Shown here: positions 1-9,728 of the stretch, one piece after another
How positions within the stretch are numbered: position 1 is the first letter of the stretch
Layout of the letters: each line of letters begins with the position of its first letter
Source: Cryptomeria japonica
Lineage: Eukaryota; Streptophyta; Pinopsida; Cupressales; Cupressaceae
DNA length: 64,000 nt
NCBI RefSeq assembly: GCF_030272615.1
Contig: NC_081414.1
Span: forward strand, 824,303,396-824,367,395
Reading direction: 5' to 3'
The notes under the pieces: generated by a model
What the model was told of the DNA's origin: nothing
What the model saw: the letters and a program-made list of their open reading frames with translations, nothing else
The model's database searches: none
Translations under genes and position numbers: made by a program

Positions 1-728
1 CGGTGAATCAGTATCTGACCGGTGGATACAATTTTTTGACTTAAAACATGCAGAACATATTATAACAGTGTACCCGTATGCAAGAATTAATGCAATAAAC
101 AAAATTAAGAACATCCACATGAAAAGCACACCATAACACAAGGATTTTAACGAGGAAACCTGATGTGGGAAAAACCTCGATGGGATTTGTGACCCACAAT
201 ATTCACTCACTGGCCAATAAGAGAATATTACTTACAATAGGGGCCTGCACATGCAGGAAGGCCACTTGCCTAGAGCTCACTGCTCAAAAATGGAAGTCTC
301 ATTGACTTACAATATGGATTATGCAAATCCAATATCTTGTACTCCTTTACAATAGCATCTTCAATGCCTGATTCAGTACCTATTTTTGCTCTGTTCTTTA
401 CATATACCCTTAACCTATATTTCACATAATAGGTCTACCTTAATTTCACCTATCACTTGCTTACAAAATGTTCTACAATGACTTCTTATAGATACAAGTC
501 ATTTTACAATGATACTAAGTCGGCTGACAAAGTTTTTACAATAATAAACAAAATATAATATAACAAAAATCCTGTCGGCCTTCTGTAGCGGTATGCTTCC
601 TTTCTCTGTGCTAGTGCCGGTGTAGAGTGTGATCTGTTGATGCCGGTGTCATAGGATTGTAGGGTTTCCATCAATGACAAAACCTTCAATCACCTTCAAT
701 GTCTCATTAGAGTGTGCATATGCCAACA
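1..728 (-). repeat. 3' LTR of Element 1 (partial)
   Basis: This stretch is nearly the same as 5769-6523 and ends, on the plus strand, in CCAACA at 728, the complement of an LTR start TGTTGG. Its first ~35 bases lie outside the window. It differs from its partner by scattered substitutions and by a shorter run of ACACCGGC-like repeats near 612-655, so the insertion is not recent. Confidence 0.88.
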
Positions 729-740
729 ATCTCCCCCTTT
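729..740 (-). promoter_or_regulatory. Primary polypurine tract of Element 1
   Basis: Read on the minus strand, AAAGGGGGAGAT lies directly against the TGTTGG start of the 3' LTR, where second-strand priming takes place. The surrounding bases (CATCAATGCCAAAGGGGG on minus) are shared almost exactly with Elements 2 and 6. Confidence 0.85.
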
Positions 741-836
741 GGCATTGATGGCAACACTCATGAGAAATTCAAAAAGTGTCCAAAAAATGTGAAGTCCAAA
801 AAAAATGTGTGTAGTCCAAAAAGTTTCCAAAAATAT

Positions 837-899
837 GTGCTCCCCCTGAGCATATGATTCCTGTGATTTGAATTTGCTCATACTACTACTCCCCCTTTG
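837..899 (-). promoter_or_regulatory. Extra upstream polypurine tracts of Element 1
   Basis: Two further purine runs on the minus strand, GCTCAGGGGGAGC (about 838-850) and AAAGGGGGAGT (about 888-898), lie 100-170 bp upstream of the primary tract. Several polypurine tracts before the 3' LTR are a published hallmark of the plant Sirevirus genus of copia elements. The same pattern occurs in Elements 2 and 6. Confidence 0.6.
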
Positions 900-1076
900 A
901 CATCAATGACAAAGGTTGTCAAGATGATAGTAGAGTTTGTAGTTTCACCCTTGTACCTGTGTGATTACCAATTGAAATATATTTGCCAGAATAGAGTTTA
1001 TACTCTCCATGAACTTTTTATTATCTTTTATTGCTGCCTCTGTTCTTTTAACTGTGCCGGTGAAATGCTGCAAATG

Positions 1077-4000
1077 CTATGCCGGTGTTTTCTCTCCCTG
1101 TACCAATGTCTCAGATATATCTTTTTGCAGTGATGCTAGATAATCCAATCTTGGACTTAGTTTTAATCTTAGATGCTTTGCCTTATTCACTATTATTTCT
1201 TTCTCTCTTTCCAATTTAAGTAGTTCATCCTCAAAATTTAAGTAGTTCATCCTCAAAATTATCTGCAAGTTTATTGATTTCATCCCGAACCTTGCTCATC
1301 TTTTTATCTATATCTACAGTCAAAAGGCTTTTTTTACAAGTGTCTTTGTACAAAGTTTTCAACTCTTTCAACGAATTACACAATTCTGATAGAAGTGTGT
1401 CAAAATCTTTGTTACACTTCTTTATTTGTTCATCAAAGAATTTCTGTTTTTCAATTTCTATTTTGTCCTTTAGTCTCTCTTCCTTTATTTTCTCAATGTT
1501 TTATGTGATGTATTTACACAAGGTATCAAGTTGTCCTAAAGAATCTTTATTGTCTATATTACAATTTGGAGCAATTACCTTCAAAACTGGTATGGTATCA
1601 TCTATTGCCTTATAAGCTTGTGAGCTGCAGTCTGTTATCTTCTTAATTGAATCTAATAGTACCTCAATCACATTTGTAGGTTTGAAGGCTGATGATGAAC
1701 CAACATCCTGAATACTTCCAGTGGGAGCACTGACCTTGCTAGTAGTGACCTCTGGTAGGTTAGTTTGTGTTTCCATTTCCTTTACTGGTGGTTTACCTTG
1801 TTTATCAGTTGCTGGTGGCATTGTTTCCTTTTGATCTTGTTGATGTTGTTGTTGTTTCGGAGCCTTTTGCTCTACTTTTATCTTTGTTTGTGTCTCTACT
1901 TGTTGCCCGGTTTGTTGCTATGTGATATTCACTACTGGTTTATCTTTGTCTGATACCGGTGGCTCACTAGCCATATCTGTTTTGCTAGTTGAATCTTTGT
2001 CTACCACAATGTTGATTTTCTATGTATCAACATTTACTATGTATAGGACCTCAGGGTTAGGATTATCATCCTCTACATCCATACTTTCAGCTATCGGTTG
2101 ATCCTCTGTAGTAGTTGTTGTTGTTGTTGCTACCGGTGGATTAATCAAAGGAGGTGGGGGTAAGTTGTCTTTAACCTTGATGCTAGGTGGTCCACCAACT
2201 TTACCTTTACCCTTGTCTCTTTCCTTCTGATAAACCTTTATAGGTTTGGGTTCCCTATATTCTTCCTGTTTTTGTTTTTCTACAAGGAAGATATCCCATG
2301 CATTTTTTGTTTCTTTTGTTACCTCCTTAACTCTTCCTACCATTAAAGCAATATGCTGGTGTGCAGTGTTAAATACTGACCGGTTGGCTTGAGCAATTAG
2401 GTCATCAATTTCTTTAGGTGAATTCACCGGATATACAGCAAGTAGCTTTTCAACCTTTATTTTCTTGTCCAGTTCTACTACTGCTTGTCTCCTTGCTTCC
2501 AGTCTATTAAATAGCTCATTTGGAATTTCATTTACTATCTCCATAAAAAATTTCTTATACATATCCATATGTAATATAACACTGTTTTCAACTTGTTCTT
2601 TTTTAGCAGTTGTTAAAGTGTCATATATTTTCTCTATATTTGTCAATTTTCCTTCCTCTGTAATTTCATTCAACAATATATCAAGAGGGTCCAAGTCCTT
2701 GTCTATCTTCTTCTTCCTTTTGGATGTTAGTTTCTTCTTCGGTGTAGCCTTTCTTACCGGAGATCTCTTTGCTTGTTGTTTTTGTCTTGTCCTCCTAGGT
2801 GAGGGTGTGGTTGCTGGTGAGGGATCTCTTTTCCTTACAACTCTTTTGAAAGTTGCAGGCATGTCATTTTTAGAAGAAGTACCTACCAGTGATAGGTGAG
2901 CTTCAGCTTGTAATGCTGCTAATTCTTCCTCTGTGAGACTGGTTAGTTTTAACACATCTTCTTTGATGGCCTATGCTTGTCTAGAACCTTTCCTTATACT
3001 TGCCTCCATCTTTTTCATTCTTTTCTTAGATTGAATTTCACTTTCAATCGATTCAGCATTTCCAAATATTTCTTCCTTAGGTTCTTTAGGGGCTTCCAGA
3101 AGTGCTTTAGCATATGTTTCAATTATATGGTCATCTTTTTCATAGCCCATTTTTGTCACCCAAACTGTTCTGGGGACAACTGCTTCCATCCAGATCTCAT
3201 CTTTCTTGATTACAAAGCATATTTCATCTTTGTATTTGTCTACAATATTTTGTGATAACCTGGTTCTCTTCTTCATTTTGGCCTTTAGTGCTTGAAAGAA
3301 GTCATGGATATTGTTTTCCTTATTTTCACCCATGTTGTTGAATAGTTCTGACAACTGTTTCCCTACCGGTATATCAAATCCAAACTCTTTATAGCCTATA
3401 CTGGGAGCTTGTTTGGTTAAATGCATTATTAGACATACTAATAGATTTCCAAATTTGAAAGTTCCTTTCTTATCCTTCTTGATCTTTCCAAGGTTGTCAA
3501 TTAATTCATCTTTTAGCCATTCACAAATATTAATTTTTGCATTATCTGTTACCATATCATAAGCACTCTTAATGCATAAACTTGAAACAGAATTGAGTCT
3601 ATTTGCATGATTATCTTTGTATCCTAATATCATGCTGATAAATCTCACATTAATGTCTGTTACATCATTCAATCTTAAGGACCTTTTGTCGAATGTGGCA
3701 CCAGTTAGCTTAGTAACTAGGTCATTGGATACCTTCTTAGTTTTGTCTGGTCTTTTATCGGTTGTCAGTAACCCTGTGACAACTTTCACAGCTTCCTTAG
3801 TGATTTTGTGGATTGCATCTAGCTAGAATAATTCACCATGCACCCTGCTTAGGACTATCCTAATTACATCCTTAGAAAATTCAGGAATGCTAAGGATCTC
3901 TGTAAATCCTAGGGTTTCAATAATCTTGTGTTCATCTTTTATTTTGCCAGATTCATCACATATCACGGTTTTAAATATTGTCTTAATCTCTTCATCTCCT

Positions 4001-4197
4001 AATTCCTCAATGTTACAGTGAATGTAAATTCTTGGATCTTCGGCATAAACAACTCCATTAGGGATTTGAGAAAAAGCACCTATAGCATCATCTTTCTTTT
4101 CTACTTCAGGAATTATTTGAAATACGGGCCTAGGTCTTTTTATAACTTCTACAACAATAGGGTTTGCTATGTATTCAAGTGCAGAGGTGGATGCCAT
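1077..4197 (-). pseudogene. Element 1 second protein (ORF2), unknown function, broken
   Basis: From a start at 4197 (MASTS...) one frame can be followed to about 1257 through isolated stops near 3820, 2956, 2017, 1918 and 1501; all are TAG except the last (TAA). A 22-bp tandem duplication at 1213-1256 then shifts the frame, and reading resumes to 1077. The N-terminal ~400 residues form a mostly globular region with a VLSRVHG motif followed by HKITKEAVKVVTGL. After that come a Lys/Arg-rich stretch (about 2690-2830), a Pro-rich and Gln-rich part, and a charged, probably coiled-coil C-terminus. Element 2 carries a clear homologue in the same place. The RVHG...IT..A...VTGL pattern faintly recalls domains called plant transposon protein; I do not recognise the family with confidence. 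It holds no polymerase, integrase or protease motif. Confidence 0.72.
1213..1256 (+). repeat. 22-bp tandem duplication causing a frameshift
   Basis: The unit aatttaagtagttcatcctc plus aa occurs at 1213-1234 and again at 1235-1256 without any difference. Because 22 is not a multiple of three, it throws the ORF2 C-terminus out of frame. Two perfect copies mean the duplication is younger than the point-mutation decay around it. Confidence 0.9.
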
Positions 4198-4506
4198 GAT
4201 AAAATACCTTTTACTGCCTTTAGGATGGATGATTGCTTGGAGTGTTCTTGCTTCTTGCTCAGAATGCCTTTGCTCTAGAAATTTTTTGCGCTCTTCGGGT
4301 GTTTGAATTCACAGTGAGGTGAAATGGAGTCAAAAAGCCGTAATTTATAATGTTTATTTTCCCATCTTCCACATTTAATGCATGTCGATTAAGTAATCAC
4401 TTAACATGTTCTGCTGGTATATGAGTATCTCTCAACTTCTCATCTCTAACCGAGGGAATAATAGCACATGTGTCATTTGATTGCCAAACCCTCAAATAAA
4501 ATTTCT

Positions 4507-5691
4507 TCAATTTGATGAAGAACTTCCTGCCGGTGGAGCACTACTTTGTCCTGTCGGTGGAGTAATACTCTATTCTACCGGTGGGGTGTTGATTTGTTAT
4601 ACTGGTGGAGGAGTATTTCCAACATTTAGATCTGCCTTTTTAATCCATTGTTTTGAGAATTCCTACTTAACCTCTTCAACCTTTTCTTTCCCTTTCAAGC
4701 TAGTACTTTTGTTGTCTACCGGTGATCCTTTACTTCTACAGAATTTTGCAATATACCCAATCTTGTTACAAGCATAACAAGTCACATTGTTTTTCTGAAT
4801 AGCTTTGCTATAACCTATGCTGGTTTGTGTTCTGCATTGATTAGATAAGTGCCCAAATCTTCCACAAACATAACATCTTACATTCATTCTACAATTTTCA
4901 GAGTTGTAACCAATTTTGTTGCATTTTGAACATTGACCGGTGGGTGTGTTGATGTTCTGATAACTTCTAGATCTACATTGATTTGCTCTATGCCCATACT
5001 TATTACAGTTAAAGCATTTTCCATTGAATTTATAAGCATTAGGTTCTCTTACTGGTTTACTGTGATCCTGTGTGTTTGTAGTACTGAAGCTTTCTCCAAC
5101 TTCAAAACCTAAACCATTATTGTCACCATTTGATTTTTGATTCTTTATTATGTCATTAAGTTCTTCTGAGCTTTTCTTGAATTTTTCTTTGTGTTGATTT
5201 GCAGTAGCCAATTCTCCTTCCAAGATTTCTTTCTATCTCATGAGTTCATTTGAGTCAGTTTGTGCACGTAACAAATCTGTCTTTAATAAGTCATTTTCAT
5301 AACCAAGTCTTGTATTTGTATTTTCAGCATCATTCAATCTTCTAGTCAATTCCTCTTCATTCTTTTTCCTTTCTTCAATTTCTTTGCAAAATCTCATAGT
5401 CATATCCTGCATCTCATTCTTTTTTGCCATGTTCTCTTGCTTCAGCTTGCTTATTGTGTCATTAAGGGTTTCCTTTTCATCATTATCACTCTGCATCTTT
5501 TCACAAAGTTCTCTTCTCTTATTCCTTGCAATGGTAAAATTCTCTTGAAGTGCTTGAATGATATCCTGAGCTGCCTTCAGATCATCTTCAAGTTTGATTT
5601 TTTTCAATTTTTCTGTATCATAGTCTGAGAGAGCTGCTTCAAGTTGCTTCATTAGATTTTCCATTTCTACTGGTGTCAAGATCTTCCTCAA
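4507..5691 (-). pseudogene. gag: Element 1 Gag-like protein with coiled coil and four zinc knuckles, broken
   Basis: The frame opens just after the primer site; ATG near 5662 or a TTG at 5691 could be the start. The first ~170 residues are a heptad-rich, Lys/Glu-rich coiled coil. A single TAG near 5230 interrupts the frame before the zinc-knuckle part (to 4663). There are four CX2CX4HX4C units: CFNCNKYGHRANQC, CSKCNKIGYNSENC, CYVCGRFGHLSNQC and CYACNKIGYIAKFC. In the second and fourth the His is Tyr, a C-to-T type change. Beyond the stop near 4663 the frame can still be read to about 4507 through further stops, as a tail with repeated PPV/PPTG/PPAG motifs. It lacks the FDGTNY...W N-terminal domain usual in copia Gag. 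Zinc knuckles bind RNA, so packaging of its own transcript is the likely ancestral role. Confidence 0.8.
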
Positions 5692-5721
5692 GCTGTTAGG
5701 CTTCTAAAAATATAGGACCAA

Positions 5722-5733
5722 GCTCTGATACCA
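5722..5733 (-). promoter_or_regulatory. Primer binding site of Element 1 (initiator tRNA-Met type)
   Basis: The minus strand reads TGGTATCAGAGC two bases after the LTR end at 5736. This is the classical complement of the 3' end of plant initiator tRNA-Met, used by many copia elements. Confidence 0.92.
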
Positions 5734-5735
5734 AT

Positions 5736-6523
5736 TGTTAGGATTCCCACAGATACTGAGAGGGGGGGGTGAATCAGTATCTGACCGGTGGATACAATTT
5801 TTTGACTTAAAACATGCAGAACATATTATAACAGTGTACTAGTATGCAAGAATTAATGCAATAAATAGAATTAAGAACATCCACATGAAAAGCACACCAT
5901 AACACAAGGATTTTAACGAGGAAACCCGGTGTGGGAAAAACCTCAGTGGGATTTGTGACCCACAATATTCACTCACTGGCCAATAAGAGAATATTATACA
6001 ATAGGGGCCTGCACATGTAGGAAGGCCACTTGCCTAGAGCTCACTGCTCAAAAATGGAAGTCTCACTGACTTACAATGTGGATTATACAAATCCAATATC
6101 TTATACTGCTTTACAATAGCATCTTCAATGCCTGATTCAGTACTGGTTTCTGCTCTGTTCTTTACATATACCCTTAACCTATATTTTGCATAATAGGTCT
6201 GCCTTAATTTCGCCTATCACTTGCTTACAAAATGTTCTGCAATGACTTCTTATATATACAAGTCATTTTACAATGATACCAAGTCGGCTTACAAAGTTTT
6301 TACAATAATAAACAAAATATAATATAACAACAATCCTGTCGGCCTTCTGTATCGGTATGCTTCCTTTCTCTGGGCTGGTGTCAGTGTCCTGAGTGTCGGT
6401 GTAGAGTGTGATCTGCTAATGCCGGTGTAATGCCTTGCCGGTGTCATAGGATTGTAGGGTTGCCATCAATGACAAAAACTTCAATCACCTTCAATGTCTC
6501 ATTAGAGTGTGCATATGCCAACA
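5736..6523 (-). repeat. 5' LTR of Element 1
   Basis: A 788-bp repeat with TG...CA ends (plus strand tgttagg...ccaaca), partner of 1-728. It contains the short gaggggggggtgaatcagt block near its U5 end and a conserved stretch aacgaggaaacccggtgtggg that also occurs, diverged, in the LTRs of Elements 2 and 6 and in the E blocks at 22427-27818. That suggests one large copia-related LTR superfamily. Confidence 0.92.
6376..6444 (-). repeat. ACACCGGC-type short repeats in the U3 of Element 1
   Basis: On the minus strand about five copies of ACACCGGC/ACACCGAC/ACACTGAC/ACACCAGC occur within 70 bp just inside the LTR start. Published Sirevirus work describes repeated CACCGG-containing palindromic motifs near this part of the LTR, so these may be enhancer-like sites. 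The other LTR has fewer copies. Confidence 0.5.
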
Positions 6524-7753
6524 AGTTTAGCATGGAGAACCCTAATTTTGGCACACAGACTGAGGAAAGGATGTTATTTATTGTTGCAAACCCTAAAATG
6601 AGGGATTGGATGTTAGTTTGTACGGCCAAGAGAAAGAGGCTTTGACTGTGACTGTAATTTGGTTGCCAGATGGCACAAATGGAGCATCAAAGTTGGATAA
6701 TGAATTGATTTGCAAACAAAACTATGTTGAGGAACTTGTATTGTGTTTATGCTTTCATTTTGAACACTTAGGTTAGGTTTAATGTGCAGGTTTTGAGTAC
6801 TTTGTAAATATTTTGTGAGTTATTCTTTCACTGTCCAATTTTGGACTGTTTTGTGTAAATGGCTTGACAACTCCTATCCCCATTATGGAATCACCATGAA
6901 ACCATGGGGACTAGGAGTGCAGACCCTATACATTATCTCAGAACAAGCAGGGCCCTTGAACATGTAGGGAAGCCATTGAAAAACCCACTCCTAGGCGAGA
7001 GTGGACAGTGCCTGGCTAGGAAGGGTTAAGATTGCAGAGGTCCATGAGAGCAAGGAAGGACAGAGGAGGATGCACCCTTTGGAGGAGTTGTAGAAGGGTG
7101 TGTGAAGCACCATTGGTGAGAAGGAAGACCTTCCACCAATCCAAATAAGGTGGTGAAGACAACAAATCATCACTATGACCCTGGCAGGCCTAAAAACCCT
7201 CAAAAACCCCAAAATTTACCTAGGGTAGTGTACGAACATTTGGAGGCCCAAAACTAGAAAAATCCTTGAGCCTTGGCCAAATGAACAATAGTCCTTTTGG
7301 GGAGTTTCACAAGTTTGGTCATCGTTTGCAAGAGGAAGCCCTAGAAGTCCGGAATGGAGGCCTAATTGGGGCTCATTCCTTGTAGCCCTATTTTGTAGGA
7401 AAGAAGCAAAATAGTGAGATCGGTAACAAATGGGAAAGTCTAAACCTCTTGGGGGCACATGAATGGATGGAAAACTATGTCTAAGACCTATCCTATCCTT
7501 GCTAGGACCTAAGAAGGTGGAGAAGAAGCCAAATCCTTATTAGCCTAAGTAAGGGTTCTTTTGAAACTCATGAGTAGGTGAGATCTTTGGAGAAGCATTA
7601 CAAGTTGTTGGTGGGTGGATTGGGCAAGGTCAGGGGATTCCACAAACAAGGGAAGTCCTAGAGACCCTAGGGTGTGATTGGAGCACCTGGTGATCCAAGG
7701 AGAGGATCAAAGAGCATAGACTAGGCTAGTCTATCCCATACCCATACCCATCA
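6524..7753. other. Unassigned 1.2-kb stretch between Elements 1 and 2
   Basis: No convincing gene is visible; the short open frames here look like chance. Homology to the Element 3 coding region begins abruptly at about 7754. The sequence to its left ends in ...cccatacccatca, i.e. TGATGGGTATGGG on the minus strand, which would suit the start of another LTR in minus orientation, itself interrupted by Element 1. I could not find its other end or a matching target duplication. Confidence 0.4.
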
Positions 7754-7784
7754 ATCTTCAAGAAGGGTAGGAGTGTCAAGTGTT

Positions 7785-7789
7785 GGGGA
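7785..7789 (+). repeat. Target site duplication (left) of Element 2
   Basis: gggga directly precedes the LTR at 7790 and matches the five bases after the other LTR (15258-15262). Five bases is the usual copia/gypsy integrase spacing. Confidence 0.85.
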
Positions 7790-8922
7790 TGATGAATACT
7801 AAGGGGGGGTGAATTAGTATATCCAAAAACTTAACCAAATTCTCAAGCAGTTTAACTGTAGACCGATGTAGTAGTTTAAACAATAAACTAGTTACAACAC
7901 AAACAAGACAAATTGCAAATAAATCATTCACCCACAGAAGCACAATCACCACAACACAAGATGTTTTGACATGGAAACCCAAATGGGAAAAACCACGGTG
8001 AGTAAAAATCACAAGTCCACTATCTGCAGAAAAGTAAACAGATCGGTTAAGGTCAGACCTGTTAAGGCCTTACAATGTTCTTCACCAGAATGAATCCTAT
8101 TAGGAATCTAGATCTTTGTTAGGAGATAAGTCCTATTAAAGACTACCCTATTAGAGGATTTCAGATCCACAACCGTGAACCACCTTGTTAGAGGATTTAC
8201 AATAGGCTTGGCTAGGCCTACCCGGTTAAGGGTTTCAGACTTGTTGAAGAGATTAGTTATCAACAAGTGAATGATCTAGACAGTAGCACAGAATGCTTGA
8301 TTAGATCCTTAATAGCTCATTGTTAATGCATCCCAACATTACTTAAGTCTTCTTTATTTTGCACTCTCAATCTCTGTCGTGAGATACCTTTTCTTGCACA
8401 CACCTAATCTTCTCTCCAACACTCGCACATATCAATGACCTTAAAACCCTAGACATGATGTCCTCATATAGGAACCTGATTTCATGTTGGTCCAATAAGA
8501 TTAGAGTACAATTTCCTAGGCATAGTGCATCTAGACATATTTGGTAACGCGACACAGAAACACTGCCAAAGTGTCGGTGGATGATAACTCATCACACTTT
8601 ACAATTATACGGGTTTAACACAATATATCGATTACCGATAAACAAAGATAGGTAAACTAGAACATAGTGTTTCGATTAGAAATCAACTGCTGCTAGGGGT
8701 TCTTGTACCGCTTGATGTCTTCATACCACTTGAGGTCTTCGGTCATGCTTTGACCGGTAAGCATCTTCTACAAAACACCGATAGTCTTCAACAAACAAAG
8801 ACTATACATATAATGACATACAATACTGGTTGGAACAACTACCAGTTGAGAATAACTCATACATAAAATAAGTGTGTGTCCATCAATGACAATCATAAAT
8901 AAACATCATCAAAATACCAACA
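7790..8922 (-). repeat. 3' LTR of Element 2
   Basis: 1133 bp, plus-strand ends tgatgaatac...taccaaca, partner of 14141-15257. It is slightly longer than its partner because of small indels, for example near 8041-8065. Confidence 0.93.
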
Positions 8923-9094
8923 ATCTCCTCCTTTGGCATTGATGGCAACACTTAGGAAAATTTTGACATCTAAGTGCTTTTTTTTAAAAAAATGTCATAA
9001 TCAAAATTACTCCCCCTAAGCATATACACTACTTCCTTGGTGCATGAAATTTGAAATATTACTCTCCATAAAATTTTATACTACTCCCCCTTTG
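8923..9094 (-). promoter_or_regulatory. Polypurine tracts of Element 2
   Basis: The primary tract (8923-8934, minus CAAAGGAGGAGAT) abuts the 3' LTR. Additional purine runs follow at about 9010-9018 (minus TTAGGGGGAGT) and 9083-9094 (minus CAAAGGGGGAGT). This repeats the multi-tract layout of Element 1. Confidence 0.7.
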
Positions 9095-9728
9095 CCAACA
9101 ATGACAAAGTAATGTAAAATATTCCCTGTTGCATAATATAAAAATAGAGTATATGTTCATTACAATAAAGAGTAAAACTTCTTAAAAAGCGATTTAAAGT
9201 TTTGCATAAAAATCTTCATGTTTGAAGATCATGAATCAAGAAGTGAGATAGAAATTTCACTCTCGGTCTTCATCTGGAAAGCTAACTCCTCCATGGCATC
9301 AATTGTGCTCATCTCCCGTGTGACAGTAATAGCCTCCAAGTTCAGGAAGAACTACTGAAGAACCTACAATTTTGGTAATAGAAGCAACAAGAGCTCCTAC
9401 ATATCTTGAGTTCAATTGCAGATCTCTGAGTCAAGCTTTGCAATCTGATGTTGGTGAGTATGAGCAGTCTATCCAACACTATGAACAGATCCTATGGCAA
9501 TTTGAAGTTGCTGATATACTTTTGTAACTCTGATTGGAGTTGACTCTTTTGTTTCAGAACATCTTCACAAAATAGGTGAGGCTAACAGATTTTTCTCAAG
9601 AGTAGGTTACCTTCACCCATAGCTAAACTTATATCATCCTTTTGCTTAAGCAATTTTTCTCTGTCTTCATCCATTTGGTTTACTAAGGCAACTTTGAGTG
9701 CCTTTTCATGGTTTTTCTTTGCAGTGGC

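Larger units (their letters stand above)
1..6523 (-). mobile_element. Element 1: non-autonomous copia/Sirevirus-like LTR retrotransposon (5'-truncated by window edge on the + side)
   Basis: Two long direct repeats (1-728 and 5736-6523) bracket a 5-kb interior read on the minus strand. The interior begins with a tRNA-iMet type primer site (5722-5733) and ends with a polypurine tract (729-740) beside the other repeat, so minus is the sense strand. It holds a coiled-coil, four-zinc-knuckle Gag and a long protein of unknown function, but no recognisable protease, integrase, reverse transcriptase or RNase H. That makes it non-autonomous, comparable to elements described as TR-GAG, with an additional gene. 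The 3' LTR lacks about 35 bp because the window starts inside it, so the target duplication cannot be checked; the base run after 6523 is agttt. Confidence 0.9.

Noticed and set aside
897-1133. Short plus-strand open frame rich in Cys/Leu
   Set aside because: It lies antisense to the decayed 3' end of Element 1, beside its polypurine tracts, with no domain; composition-driven.
6430-7458. Small frames between Elements 1 and 2 considered as host exons
   Set aside because: No splice-consistent series, no known domain, and the region is bounded by transposon sequence.
7583-7753. Short insertion bounded by atctt (7583-7587) and atctt (7754-7758)
   Set aside because: A 5-base match is expected by chance, and the sequence left of 7583 is not the Element 3 continuation, so the pair does not define an insertion.
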